Shown here in pieces: positions 42,779 through 52,113 of a stretch of 64,000 nt of DNA. The position numbers and the translations under genes are program-made. A model generated the notes under the pieces. The model worked only from the letters and a program-made list of their open reading frames with translations. It had not been told where the DNA came from and searched no databases. The stretch is taken from assembly GCA_963782445.1 (NCBI GenBank), contig CAWAJM010000001.1:1364001-1428000 (forward strand), given 5' to 3'. Numbering within the stretch: the first letter of the stretch is position 1; the number at the start of each line of letters is the position of its first letter. The DNA is from ZC4RG20 sp963782445 (lineage in GTDB: Bacteria > Pseudomonadota > Gammaproteobacteria > Steroidobacterales > Rariloculaceae).

Positions 42779-44320
42779 ATGAAGATCGGGGTTCCGAAGG
42801 AAGTGCTGAGCGGCGAGAAGCGCGTGGCGACGACGCCCGAGGCCGTGGGCCACCTGCGCAAGCTGGGCTTCGCCGTGGCGGTCGAGGCCGGTGCGGGTGC
42901 AGCTGCGAGCTTCACGGACGACGCCTATCGCTCAGCCGGGGCCGAGATCTTGCCGAGCCCGGCGCAACTCTTCGCGGAGGCCGATATTGTGCTCAAGGTC
43001 CGCGCCCCCGCCGAGAGCGAGCTCGCGCGGCTGCGCTCGGGACAAGTGCTCGTCGCGTTCCTGGCCCCTGCACAGAACGCGGAGCTGCTGGCCACGCTGG
43101 CCGCCAAGGGCGTCACGGCGCTCGCCGTCGAAAGCGTGCCGCGCATCTCGCGGGCGCAGAAGCTCGATGCGCTGAGCTCGATGGCCAACATCGCGGGCTA
43201 CCGCGCGATCGTCGAGGCCGCCGAGCACTTCGGGCGATTCTTCATGGGGCAGATCACGGCCGCCGGCAAGATTCCGCCCGCCAAGGTTCTCGTCATCGGC
43301 GCGGGCGTCGCGGGTCTGTCCGCGATCGGCACGGCCCGCAGCCTCGGCGCCGTCGTGCGCGGATTCGATACGCGGCCGGCCGTCAAGGAGCAGGTCGAGA
43401 GCATGGACGCCGAGTTCCTCATGCTCGACTTCGAGGAGGAAGGCGAGGGCGCAGGCGGTTACGCCAAGGTCATGAGCCCGGAGTTCATCGCCGCCGAGAT
43501 GGCGCTGTTCGGCAAACAGGCCGAGGAAGTCGACATTATCGTGACGACGGCGCTGATCCCCGGCAAGCCGGCGCCGAAGCTCATTACGCAGGCCATGGTC
43601 GAGTCGATGAAGCCCGGCAGCGTCATCGTCGACCTCGCCGCCGAGCAGGGCGGCAACTGCGAGCTCACGAAGCCGGGCGAGGTCGCCGTCCACAACGGCG
43701 TCACGATCATCGGCTATACGGATCTGCCGAGCCGTCTCGCCGCGCAGTCGAGTCAGCTCTATGCGACGAACCTGAGGCACCTGCTCGGCGAGATGTGCCC
43801 CGCCAAGAACGGCGAGCTGGCGGTCGACATGGATGACGAGGTGATCCGGGGCGCGACCGTCGTCAAGGACGGCGAGGTGACGTGGCCGCCCCCGCCGCCG
43901 AAAATCTCGGCGGCGCCGGCGCAGCCCGCCGCCCAAACGGCCACCCCGGTGCCGAAAGTGTCCGTGCCGCGCCGTCCCGCCTGGGTCGGCCCGGTCGCGA
44001 CGCTCGTCGTCGGCGGCCTCGCGCTGGCCGGGCTCGGTCTCGTCGCGCCGCCGGCGTTCATGACGCATTTCACCGTTTTCGTGCTCGCGATCTTCGTCGG
44101 CTACATGGTCGTCTGGAACGTCACGCCCGCGCTGCACACGCCGCTCATGAGCGTCACGAACGCCATCTCGAGCATCATCATCATCGGCGCGCTGCTGCAG
44201 ATCAGCTCGCCGACTGCCACGATCATGTGGATCGCCGGCGCGGCCGTCCTGATCACGAGCGTGAATATCGCGGGCGGCTTCGCCGTCACGCGGCGCATGC
44301 TCGCCATGTTCCGGAAGTAG
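42779..44320 (+). CDS. pntA: NAD(P) transhydrogenase subunit alpha
   Basis: 513 residues. NAD(H)-binding domain I: MKIGVPKEVLSGEKRVA, VLVIGAGVAGLSAIGTA, RGFDTRPAVKEQVESM. A Pro/Ala linker and four membrane segments follow (VATLVVGGLALAGLGLV onward). With PntB it uses the proton gradient to transfer hydride between NADH and NADP+. The alpha subunit is a single chain as in E. coli, not the split PntAA/PntAB form. ATG 42779. Confidence 0.96.
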   Translation: MKIGVPKEVLSGEKRVATTPEAVGHLRKLGFAVAVEAGAGAAASFTDDAYRSAGAEILPSPAQLFAEADIVLKVRAPAESELARLRSGQVLVAFLAPAQNAELLATLAAKGVTALAVESVPRISRAQKLDALSSMANIAGYRAIVEAAEHFGRFFMGQITAAGKIPPAKVLVIGAGVAGLSAIGTARSLGAVVRGFDTRPAVKEQVESMDAEFLMLDFEEEGEGAGGYAKVMSPEFIAAEMALFGKQAEEVDIIVTTALIPGKPAPKLITQAMVESMKPGSVIVDLAAEQGGNCELTKPGEVAVHNGVTIIGYTDLPSRLAAQSSQLYATNLRHLLGEMCPAKNGELAVDMDDEVIRGATVVKDGEVTWPPPPPKISAAPAQPAAQTATPVPKVSVPRRPAWVGPVATLVVGGLALAGLGLVAPPAFMTHFTVFVLAIFVGYMVVWNVTPALHTPLMSVTNAISSIIIIGALLQISSPTATIMWIAGAAVLITSVNIAGGFAVTRRMLAMFRK

Positions 44321-44330
44321 GGGGGTCGCG

Positions 44331-45725
44331 ATGATCACCGGAATCGTCATGGCCGCCTACCTCGGCTCGATGGTGCTGTTCATCCTCGCGCTCGGCGGGC
44401 TCAGCAATCAGGAAACGGCGCGGCGCGGCAATGTCTACGGTATCGTCGGCATGGCCGTCGCGCTGCTCACGACCTACTTCGCGGCCGTGCACGCGAACTA
44501 CGCCGTGCTCGCCGGCGCGCTCGTGATCGGCGGCGCCATCGGGATCGTGCTCGCTCGGCGCGTGCAGATGACGCAGATGCCCGAGCTCGTCGCGATCCTG
44601 CATAGTCTCGTGGGTCTCGCCGCGATGCTCGTCGGGTACGCGAACTTCCTCGGGCCGCAGACGGGGTTCGCCGGCGTCGAGCTCACGATCCACGACATCG
44701 AGACCTATGTCGGCATTCTGATCGGCGCCGTCACCTTCGCGGGCTCGGTCATCGCCTTCGGCAAGCTCAGCGGCAAGATCGGCGGCAAGCCTTTAGTGTT
44801 GCCCGCGCGGCATTGGCTGAACCTCGCGCTGCTCGGCGTCGCGGTCTGGCTCGGCGTCCTGTTCCTCAACGGCGCGGCGGCCGGCCGCGGCCTCGGTCCG
44901 CTGATCGGCATGAGCGCCGTCGCGCTCGTCTTCGGCGTGCACATGGTCATGGCCATCGGCGGCGCCGACATGCCCGTCGTGATCTCGATGCTCAACAGCT
45001 ACTCGGGCTGGGCCGCATCGGCGACGGGCTTCATGCTCGGCAACGATCTGCTCATCGTCACGGGCGCGCTCGTCGGCTCGAGCGGCGCGATTCTGAGCTA
45101 CATCATGTGCCGGGCGATGAACCGGCATTTCATTGCCGTCATCGCGGGCGGCTTCGGCGGTGCGCCGAGCGGGGCCTCCGCCGGCGCCTCCACCGAGCAG
45201 GGCGAGGTGCGTCCGCTCGAGCCGGCCGAAGCGGCGTCGCTGCTCGAGGACGCCAAGGAGGTCGTGATCGTGCCCGGTTACGGCATGGCCGTGGCCCAGG
45301 CGCAGCATGCCGTCTACGAGCTCACGAAGGCGCTGCAGAAGCGCGGCGTGCACGTTCGCTTCGCGATCCATCCCGTCGCAGGCCGCATGCCTGGTCATAT
45401 GAATGTGCTGCTGGCCGAGGCCAACGTGCCTTACGACATCGTCTTCGAGATGGACGAGGTCAACGAAGACTTTCCCGAAGTCGACGTCTCCATCGTGATC
45501 GGCGCGAACGACATCGTGAACCCGGCCGCGCAGGAGGTTCCGAGCAGCCCGATCGCCGGCATGCCCGTGCTCGAGGTCTGGAAGGGCAGGTCCGTGTTCG
45601 TCCTGAAGCGCAGCATGGCCACGGGCTACGCGGGCGTCGAGAATCCGCTCTTCTTTAGGGAGAACACGTACATGTTGTTCGGAGACGCGCGGGACACCTT
45701 GCAGGGGCTGCTGCGGGCGCTGTGA
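44331..45725 (+). CDS. pntB: NAD(P) transhydrogenase subunit beta
   Basis: 464 residues. Eight or nine membrane helices, then the NADP-binding domain III: VVIVPGYGMAVAQAQHAVYE, RFAIHPVAGRMPGHMNVLLA, VIGANDIVNPAA and VLKRSMATGYAGVENPLF. Ten bases after pntA. It converges with the TonB-receptor gene; no terminator-like hairpin is obvious between. Confidence 0.96.
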   Translation: MITGIVMAAYLGSMVLFILALGGLSNQETARRGNVYGIVGMAVALLTTYFAAVHANYAVLAGALVIGGAIGIVLARRVQMTQMPELVAILHSLVGLAAMLVGYANFLGPQTGFAGVELTIHDIETYVGILIGAVTFAGSVIAFGKLSGKIGGKPLVLPARHWLNLALLGVAVWLGVLFLNGAAAGRGLGPLIGMSAVALVFGVHMVMAIGGADMPVVISMLNSYSGWAASATGFMLGNDLLIVTGALVGSSGAILSYIMCRAMNRHFIAVIAGGFGGAPSGASAGASTEQGEVRPLEPAEAASLLEDAKEVVIVPGYGMAVAQAQHAVYELTKALQKRGVHVRFAIHPVAGRMPGHMNVLLAEANVPYDIVFEMDEVNEDFPEVDVSIVIGANDIVNPAAQEVPSSPIAGMPVLEVWKGRSVFVLKRSMATGYAGVENPLFFRENTYMLFGDARDTLQGLLRAL

Positions 45726-45750
45726 GGCTCGGGGGCTGAGACTCCGGTCT

Positions 45751-48081
45751 TTACCGCTCCCACCGAATCCCGAAGGTCGGGATCAGCGGCAGCCAGTTCG
45801 TCTGCTCGAGCCGCAGCGTCGTCGGCATGTAAGCGCCGAGGCCGTATTCGTAGCAGCACGGATTGGCGCGGTCGAAGGCGTTGTCGAGCTCGACGTACCA
45901 CTCGAGGCGACCGCGCGTGAGCGGCACGCGCCGGGCCGCCTTGATGTCTAGGCTCGCGAATGTCGGCAGCCGCTCGGCATTGAGCGGACCCGCGACGAGG
46001 CCCGCGGCCGTCGAGAGCAGCGCCGTCGTGGGCCAGCCCGTGTGCACGTTGGCCGTGACGGTCGCCGTCCAGCGCGCCGCCGTCCAGGTCGTGCCCGCCT
46101 TGAGCGACCAAGGTTCGTCCCAGCTGCGAGGCACCTGCCGGCCGCCGAGCAAGTCGTAGGCCGAGGAGTGCGCGAGCGAGAGCCACCACGACCATGGGCC
46201 GTTCTCGCCGTCGAGGTCGAGCTCGATACCCCGCGCTTCGGCAGCCGCCGGGGCGACGACCACGCGGTCGGGCATGAGCTCCGGCAGCAGCGAGAGCTTG
46301 TAATAGAGGTTCTCGTAGTGCGGCTGCAGCGCCGAGTACCGCTTGTGATAGGCCTCGGCCCGCAGCGTGGCGGCCGTGCCGAGCCTGAAATCGAAGCCGA
46401 GCACGGTCTGGTCGGCTTCCTCGGGCGGATACAGCAGCGGTCCGGCCGCGCCGACCTGCAGGGCGGCGAGGTCCTGGCTCTGGTAGAAGCGGCCCCAGGC
46501 GGCCCGCAGCGTGCCGCGTCGGCCCACGTCCAGCATGACGTTCACGCGCGGACTGAGCTCGCTCGCGCCGAGGTAGCTTTGCCGGTCCCAGCGCAGGCCC
46601 GTTTCGGCCGTGAGGCGGCCGAGCGCCCGGAAGCGGTAGGCCGCGTACGCGGCCGACTGCGTGCCGGCCACTTCCGCATGCGCCTCCAGAGAGGGAGGCG
46701 CGGCAGGCAGCGCGCCCGTATCGAGCGGCACGGGCTGCTGCGAGCGGGACTCGAAGTCGTAGCGCGTCCAGACGCTGTGGAGCTCGGTGCCGAAGCGCAG
46801 CATGGCCCGGTCGGAGAACTCGAGGGTCCAGTCGCCCTTGAGTGTCTCGTCCTCGAACAGGCGCCGATCGTGCAGCGCGCCGTTTGCGACCCCGGCGCGG
46901 TCCACGAGGCCTGCCCGCCGGTCCTCGAGCCCCGTGTGCGCGAAGAGATACGTGCCGGCGAGCCGCTCGCCGTCGCTGTGCGCGCGCAGCCAAACGTAGC
47001 CGTCGTCGTAGTCGGCGCGGGCGGCGCCGGTCTCTTGGTCGCGCAGGTCGATGCGGTCGTTGAGAACGAGGGCACCCGCCGTGACCGCGAGGTCGGGGGA
47101 TGCCTCGAAGCTCAGTTCCCCGAAGGCGTCGGCGAAGTTCGGGTCGCCGATCTGCGCGCCGACGTGATCCGCGACCCAGTCCAGGTTGCTGCGGCGCACG
47201 GACGTGAGCCAGCCGACACGGCCGCCCGCCACGCGGCCGCTGCTCTGCGCCGACGTCGACAGCACGCTCGCGTCCAGCTCGTAGTGCGGCTGCGCTGCGG
47301 GCGCCACGGTGTGCATGTCCACGACCCCGCTCAGGCGATCGCCGAACTCGGCCGGGTAGCTGCCTGTCCACATGCGTACGGATCGCAGCAGGCGCGGGTC
47401 GATGCTGCTGAACGGGCTCTGAAAATCCTTCAGATGGTAGGGATCGTGCAGGCGCACGCCGTCGAGAAAGAGCAGGGACTCGTTCGTCGCGCCGCCACGC
47501 ACGTGAAACTTGGCGCTGAGCCCGCTCGAGGCGAGGCCGGGCAGCGTGGCGGCCGCGCGCAGCGCGTCGCCGCCGAGGGACGGCACGTCCTCGAGCCTGG
47601 CCTGCTGGATCGTCTGCGCCGCGGCCGGTGCCGCGCGGGCGATCTCGTAGCGGCTCGCCGTGACGATGATGCTGTCGAGCGGCGGCAGGGGCGGCGGCGC
47701 TGGGCGCCGCGCGTCCGCCGGCCGGCGGCGCCGAGCCGGCCCGCGCGGTGCGGCCGCGACGAGCCATAGGTTCCGGGGGCCGCGGCGCAACGTGAGCCCG
47801 TAGGGCGCGAGGACCGCCCGCAGTCGATCGAGCGGGCCGCCGGCCGAGGGCGTCTGCTGCACGCGCATGCCGCGTTTGAGCAGGGCGTCGCTGTAGGCGA
47901 CATCGTAGCCGGCGGCCTGCAGCGCCGCGATATAGTCGACGATCTCGGTGCCGGGAGCCGGCCGGGGCGGCGCGGCCGGCTCAGCTGCCGCCGCCAGCGC
48001 CGAAGCCAAGGCGAGCGCCGCGCCCGCGGCTCGGAGGGCCGTCCGTGACCTCGCGCGCGTGCGCCTTTCGATCTTCGCCAT
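45751..48081 (-). CDS. TonB-dependent outer-membrane receptor with an STN signalling domain
   Basis: 776 residues. Arg-rich signal peptide (to about residue 32), STN domain (about 45-115, ALQAAGYDVAYSDALLKRG and APYGLTLRRGPRNLWLV), a TonB-box-like SIIVTASR (about 140), plug (VRGGATNESLLFLDGVRLHD) and barrel. STN domains touch the FecR-type protein in the periplasm, so binding outside can alter gene expression. Ligand unknown; it need not be iron. Third gene of the sigma-FecR-receptor operon. Confidence 0.88.
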   Translation of the reverse strand: MAKIERRTRARSRTALRAAGAALALASALAAAAEPAAPPRPAPGTEIVDYIAALQAAGYDVAYSDALLKRGMRVQQTPSAGGPLDRLRAVLAPYGLTLRRGPRNLWLVAAAPRGPARRRRPADARRPAPPPLPPLDSIIVTASRYEIARAAPAAAQTIQQARLEDVPSLGGDALRAAATLPGLASSGLSAKFHVRGGATNESLLFLDGVRLHDPYHLKDFQSPFSSIDPRLLRSVRMWTGSYPAEFGDRLSGVVDMHTVAPAAQPHYELDASVLSTSAQSSGRVAGGRVGWLTSVRRSNLDWVADHVGAQIGDPNFADAFGELSFEASPDLAVTAGALVLNDRIDLRDQETGAARADYDDGYVWLRAHSDGERLAGTYLFAHTGLEDRRAGLVDRAGVANGALHDRRLFEDETLKGDWTLEFSDRAMLRFGTELHSVWTRYDFESRSQQPVPLDTGALPAAPPSLEAHAEVAGTQSAAYAAYRFRALGRLTAETGLRWDRQSYLGASELSPRVNVMLDVGRRGTLRAAWGRFYQSQDLAALQVGAAGPLLYPPEEADQTVLGFDFRLGTAATLRAEAYHKRYSALQPHYENLYYKLSLLPELMPDRVVVAPAAAEARGIELDLDGENGPWSWWLSLAHSSAYDLLGGRQVPRSWDEPWSLKAGTTWTAARWTATVTANVHTGWPTTALLSTAAGLVAGPLNAERLPTFASLDIKAARRVPLTRGRLEWYVELDNAFDRANPCCYEYGLGAYMPTTLRLEQTNWLPLIPTFGIRWER

Positions 48082-48152
48082 GAGGCGATAGACCTTAGCA
48101 CCGATCCGCGGCGCGGGGCAGGGGCGGCGCGGCCGGAGGGGCCGACGACGCC

Positions 48153-49208
48153 TCAGCGCGCGCCGACGGCCGGCGCGGTCACGAGCAGCACGTTGCCTTC
48201 GAGCTTGAAAGCGAGGTTCGTGGTGCCGCGCAGCACCTCGAGCGTCTCGCTCGGGGTCAGGCCCTCGACGCCGTGCAGCAGCGTGGCGCGGGCCTTGGCT
48301 TCGACGCCGGGGTTCGCGAATTCGAGGCGCCGGCCCGTCTGCCGGGCCACCCAGCGCAGCAGCGCGAAGGCCGGATAGCGGTCTTCGCGCGGCACGGCCG
48401 CGAGGTTCTCGGCCCAGCTCCAAGCCGGGCCTTGGGTGTCGATGTGCGCGCGCTGCGGCGCGCCGGTCGCGTGCACCGTGAGCTCCTCGCCGGATTGGCC
48501 GACGAGCCGCCCGGCCGGGCGGCCGATGGCGACCGAACCTTCGCGGACCTTGAGCGTCAGCGTCTTGCGCTCGACCTCGAGCTCGTATTGCGTGCCGAGG
48601 TGCGACACCGTGCCGAAAGGCGTCGCCACGGCGAAAGCGGCGGCTCCCCCCGTGTCCTTGCGGCCATCGGCGCCGGGCGCATGGCCGGAATCCAGATAGA
48701 TCGTTCCGTGATCGAGCGAGGCCTCGTGGGCGGATTCGAACACTAGCAGCGTCGCCCCGTCGATCCGCAAGGACAGACCGCCGGCGAGCGCGAGGGCCGC
48801 ACGCCCGTCGCCGCGCGTCACGAGCGTGTCGCCGGCGCGCAGGTCGGCCAGCGCCGGGTCGCCTAGCATGACCTGACGGCCGCCGCGGATGACGTAGACG
48901 CCGCCCTGGATCCTGCCGACTTGGGCGATGCGCTCGGCCGGCGCGGCCGGCGCCGAGGGACGCTGCCCGACGAGCGCCGCGGTGCCGACGACGACCGCGG
49001 CCACGGCGGCCGCGGCGGCCAGCAGGACACGCCGCCGGCGCCGGCGCTCGATCGAGCCGCGCCAGGCAGTCTGCGCGGCGCTGTAGATGCGCGCGCGGGC
49101 GGCGGGCGCCGCCGCCGGACCGCGTCCCGCGGCGGCGATGAGGCGACGGATCGCGGCTTCCTCGGCGCTCTCGTCCGCCGCTTCGCGCTTGTCGATACGC
49201 TCGGTCAT
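48153..49208 (-). CDS. FecR-type anti-sigma/sigma regulator
   Basis: 351 residues. N-terminal cytoplasmic tail, one membrane segment (VLLAAAAAVAAVVVGTAALV, about 64-83), periplasmic FecR domain (DTLVTRGDGRAALALAGGLS, ATPFGTVSHLGTQYELEV) and a C-terminal STN-like piece (GVEGLTPSETLEVLRGTTN). It would hold or release the sigma factor in response to the receptor. Starts at ATG 49208, overlapping the sigma stop by four bases. Confidence 0.9.
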   Translation of the reverse strand: MTERIDKREAADESAEEAAIRRLIAAAGRGPAAAPAARARIYSAAQTAWRGSIERRRRRRVLLAAAAAVAAVVVGTAALVGQRPSAPAAPAERIAQVGRIQGGVYVIRGGRQVMLGDPALADLRAGDTLVTRGDGRAALALAGGLSLRIDGATLLVFESAHEASLDHGTIYLDSGHAPGADGRKDTGGAAAFAVATPFGTVSHLGTQYELEVERKTLTLKVREGSVAIGRPAGRLVGQSGEELTVHATGAPQRAHIDTQGPAWSWAENLAAVPREDRYPAFALLRWVARQTGRRLEFANPGVEAKARATLLHGVEGLTPSETLEVLRGTTNLAFKLEGNVLLVTAPAVGAR

Positions 49209-49819
49209 GGCGCCGCTCCGAGAGCGCGGTGCCCGTCGGCCGCGGCGACGTCCGCGAACCCTTCGCGGAACGCGGCGCGCGCCCGCCCGAGCAGCGACTC
49301 GGCGGCCTTCGGGGCGAGTCTGAGCCGGACGGCGATCTCCTTCACGCTGAGCCCTTGAATATATTTCCACTCGAGCACTTCGCCGTAATGCCCCGGCAGG
49401 TGATCGAGGACGAGCTGCACGACCCTTCGCAGCTGCTCGTCCTGCATGGTGTGCTCCGGATCCTCGACCGGTTGGGCCGACAAGGCCTCGAGCGCGGCGC
49501 GAATTTCGTCGGTGTCCTCGAACGGGATCGCCTGCGCGCCGTTGTAGGCCTTGGACCTGAAAAGATCCGCGATCGCGTTGCGGCAGATTTGGCACAGCCA
49601 GGTGAACAAGGCCGCCTCTCCCCTGAAGTAACCGAGCTTCTCGACGGCGCGACACAGCGATTGTTGGACGATGTCCTCGGCCGCGTCCGCATCGCCGCGC
49701 AGGCGCACGAGGGCGAAACGGTACAGCCGGTCGAAATACGCGTTGAAGAAGGCATCGAACGCGCGCTGGTCGCCGGCCATCATTTTGTCCACGAGGACCT
49801 TGTCGTCGTTCAAGTCCAT
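49205..49819 (-). CDS. ECF sigma factor (FecI-like)
   Basis: 204 residues from ATG 49819. Region 2 AEDIVQQSLCRAVEKLGYF and FTWLCQICRNAIADLFRSK; region 4 LPGHYGEVLEWKYIQGLSV, EIAVRLRLAPKAAESLLGRA. A FecI-type sigma that should activate its own operon or the receptor gene when FecR signals. It is divergent from the TlpA-DUF4266-DUF3570 genes, 158 bases between starts. Confidence 0.9.
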   Translation of the reverse strand: MDLNDDKVLVDKMMAGDQRAFDAFFNAYFDRLYRFALVRLRGDADAAEDIVQQSLCRAVEKLGYFRGEAALFTWLCQICRNAIADLFRSKAYNGAQAIPFEDTDEIRAALEALSAQPVEDPEHTMQDEQLRRVVQLVLDHLPGHYGEVLEWKYIQGLSVKEIAVRLRLAPKAAESLLGRARAAFREGFADVAAADGHRALGAAP

Positions 49820-49977
49820 GCTCTCGTTCCCGTCCGATCTTGGACGTGCGGGCGCCCCCGAATCCTTCGGCGCCGGCGCGCGCGGCCGGTGCGCGTCAAC
49901 GAATGATTCGCCCGCGCGTTCCCGTCTCACGCTCGCAGGAGACGAAACCGTCTCGCGTCACGGAGGAGGAGCGTCAG

Positions 49978-50439
49978 GTGCGAAGAATAGCGTCAATCGC
50001 GTCGCTGGTCCTGGCCGCAATGGTGTCGGTGCCGGTCGGCGCCGCGCTGCCCGCGGGCATCGGGCCCGTGAAGGCCAAGGTCATCTGGGTCGATTTTTGG
50101 GCCTCGTGGTGCGCGCCGTGCAGGCGCTCGTTCCCTTGGCTCAACGAGATGCAGAGCAAATACGGGGAAGAGGGACTCGAGATTGTCGCAGTCAACGTCG
50201 ACAAGGATCGCAAGCTCGCCGACGAGTTTCTGGATCAGACCCCGGCCGATTTCATGGTGCGCTTCGACCCGAAGGGCAAGCTCGCGTCGAAGTTCGACGT
50301 GCAGGCCATGCCGAGCTCGTTTCTGCTCGATGCGTCGGGCAAGGTGCTCGGCCGTCATCTCGGCTTCAAGCTGACCGACCGCGATACGTACGAGGAACAG
50401 ATCCGCAAGGCGTTGGCGGACACGGGGGCGCGGCCGTAG
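49978..50439 (+). CDS. TlpA-like periplasmic thioredoxin-fold protein
   Basis: 153 residues from GTG 49978 behind GGAGGAGGAGCG. Signal peptide RRIASIASLVLAAMVSVPVG, then a thioredoxin fold with active site WASWCAPCRR (Cys45, Cys48), VNVDKDRKLADEF and a cis-Pro region MPSSFLLD. It is probably a reductant or oxidant of cysteines in the periplasm. First of three genes with DUF4266 and DUF3570. Confidence 0.88.
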   Translation: MRRIASIASLVLAAMVSVPVGAALPAGIGPVKAKVIWVDFWASWCAPCRRSFPWLNEMQSKYGEEGLEIVAVNVDKDRKLADEFLDQTPADFMVRFDPKGKLASKFDVQAMPSSFLLDASGKVLGRHLGFKLTDRDTYEEQIRKALADTGARP

Positions 50440-50506
50440 CGGCCGCGTCGGCCAGCAGCGCCGGGCGGGGCGGACGATTCGAACTCAATCAAGCAAGGAG
50501 CCGCAG

Positions 50507-50749
50507 TTGAACAGGCAATCCAAACGCGTACGCACCGCCGCGCTGGCGGCCGCGGGCCTCGTGCTCGCGAGCCTCGCAGGCTGTGCGAGCATCGGGGTCA
50601 AACCCTGGAACCGCAACGTGCTGGCGCGCGACGACATGCAGCTCGTCAGCGAGCCCGTCGAGAATACCATCGATCAGCACGTCTACTTCAGCAAGGAAGC
50701 CTCGAGCGGCGGGCAGGGCTTCGGCGGCGGAGGCTGCGGATGCAACTGA
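50507..50749 (+). CDS. DUF4266 small lipoprotein with a Gly-rich CGCN tail
   Basis: 80 residues from TTG 50507 (AAGGAGCCGCAG upstream). Signal peptide ends in lipobox LAGC (Cys26), so it is lipid-anchored. The mature part has KPWNRNVLARDDMQL and HVYFSKEASSGGQ, then GFGGGGCGCN at the very end (Cys77, Cys79). The tail could bind a metal or be modified. Its stop lies ten bases inside the DUF3570 gene. Confidence 0.8.
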   Translation: MNRQSKRVRTAALAAAGLVLASLAGCASIGVKPWNRNVLARDDMQLVSEPVENTIDQHVYFSKEASSGGQGFGGGGCGCN

Positions 50750-52110
50750 AAGCTTCGCGCGCACGGCCGGCGGGAAAGCGGCAGGTCGGAGCGTCGCTCG
50801 CGGCGGCGACCTGCGCGCTGCTCGGCACGGCCGCCTCGGCGCCCGTCCTCGCGCAGGAGATCGGTCACTGGACGTTCGATTCGGCCGGACTCTACTACGG
50901 GGAAGGGGGCGGACGCGTCCACGATTACAGCGTCGACGTGCTCGCCAAGTCGCAGGTCGAGGAAGACAAGTACCTGACGATGAACTTCACGTTCGATACG
51001 TTGAGCGGCGCGTCTCCGAACGGTGCGGCGCCGAGCGCCTCGCCTCAGGTCTTCGTCCGGCCCGTCACGCTGACGCGCACGTCGGGCGGCACCGTCGTGA
51101 CGGGAGGCGGCAACATGATCGTCGCGCCCGGCGATTTGCCCGTCGATCCGAGCTTCAAGGACACCCGCTTCGGGGCCAGCGTCGACTGGCAACAACCGCT
51201 CGGCCGCCTTACGCAGCTGACCTTCGGCGGCAGCGGCTCGATCGAGCACGACTATACTCATTTCGGCCTCGATGCCCATATCGCGCGCGACTTCAACGAG
51301 CGCAATACGACACTGACGGCCGGCCTCGCGTGGTCGGACGATACGGTCAAGCCGATCGGCGGAAGCCCGGTGCCGTATTCGCCCGTCATGTCGGTCGAAG
51401 CCGCGCAGTTCTACGGCATCGACACTTCGGGCGGCGGCAGCCACCCGAAGCACGTCTACGACGCGCTGTTCGGCGTCACGCAGGTCCTCGGGCCGCGCAT
51501 GATTGCGCAGCTCAACTACTCGATCGACAAGTCCGACGGTTATTTGACCGATCCCTACAAATTCTTGTCGGTCGTCGATCCCGTGACGGGCGGCCTCTTG
51601 CCGGGGCCCGACCCCGGCGCCGGCCTTTATCTGTACGAGAACCGGCCGAGCTCGAGGCAGAAGCGCGCGCTATACGGCATGATCAAGCGCGACATCGGCG
51701 GCAACGTCGTGGATCTGTCCTTCCGCAGCATGACGGACGACTGGGGCATCAGCTCGCGGACGGCCGAGATGCATGTGCGCTTCAACTTCTCGGACGGCAA
51801 GTATCTTCAGCCCCATCTGCGCTACTACAAGCAGACGGCGGCCGATTTCTATCACACGGTGCTGCTTTCGAGCAGCACGCTGCCCGAGTACGCGAGCGCC
51901 GACTACCGCCTCGCGGCCTTCGATGCGACGACCGTCGGCATCGAGTTCGGCAGCAAGACGAGCACCGGGGAGTTCATGTCGCGGCTCGAGCTATACCGCC
52001 AGACGGGCTCGCCGGATCCGGCCTCGCGCGTCGGGTCGCTGGCCGGCGTGAACCTTTATCCGGGGCTCAAGGCGGTCATTCTGCAAATCGGCTATAAATT
52101 CGGGTTGTAG
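50740..52110 (+). CDS. DUF3570 outer-membrane-type beta-barrel protein
   Basis: 456 residues. Signal peptide (to about residue 39, VLAQ), then alternating beta strands throughout (QLTFGGSGSIEHDYTHFG, HVRFNFSDGKYLQPHLRYY) and a C-terminal ILQIGYKFGL. Barrel-like, likely in the outer membrane. It overlaps the DUF4266 gene by ten bases, so the pair is co-translated. Function unknown. Confidence 0.82.
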   Translation: MQLKASRARPAGKRQVGASLAAATCALLGTAASAPVLAQEIGHWTFDSAGLYYGEGGGRVHDYSVDVLAKSQVEEDKYLTMNFTFDTLSGASPNGAAPSASPQVFVRPVTLTRTSGGTVVTGGGNMIVAPGDLPVDPSFKDTRFGASVDWQQPLGRLTQLTFGGSGSIEHDYTHFGLDAHIARDFNERNTTLTAGLAWSDDTVKPIGGSPVPYSPVMSVEAAQFYGIDTSGGGSHPKHVYDALFGVTQVLGPRMIAQLNYSIDKSDGYLTDPYKFLSVVDPVTGGLLPGPDPGAGLYLYENRPSSRQKRALYGMIKRDIGGNVVDLSFRSMTDDWGISSRTAEMHVRFNFSDGKYLQPHLRYYKQTAADFYHTVLLSSSTLPEYASADYRLAAFDATTVGIEFGSKTSTGEFMSRLELYRQTGSPDPASRVGSLAGVNLYPGLKAVILQIGYKFGL

Positions 52111-52113
52111 GCC

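Noticed and set aside
46042..47769. Long plus-strand open frame opposite the TonB receptor
   Set aside because: Low-complexity Arg/Gly/Val-rich translation, no ribosome site, and the receptor on the opposite strand is unmistakable.
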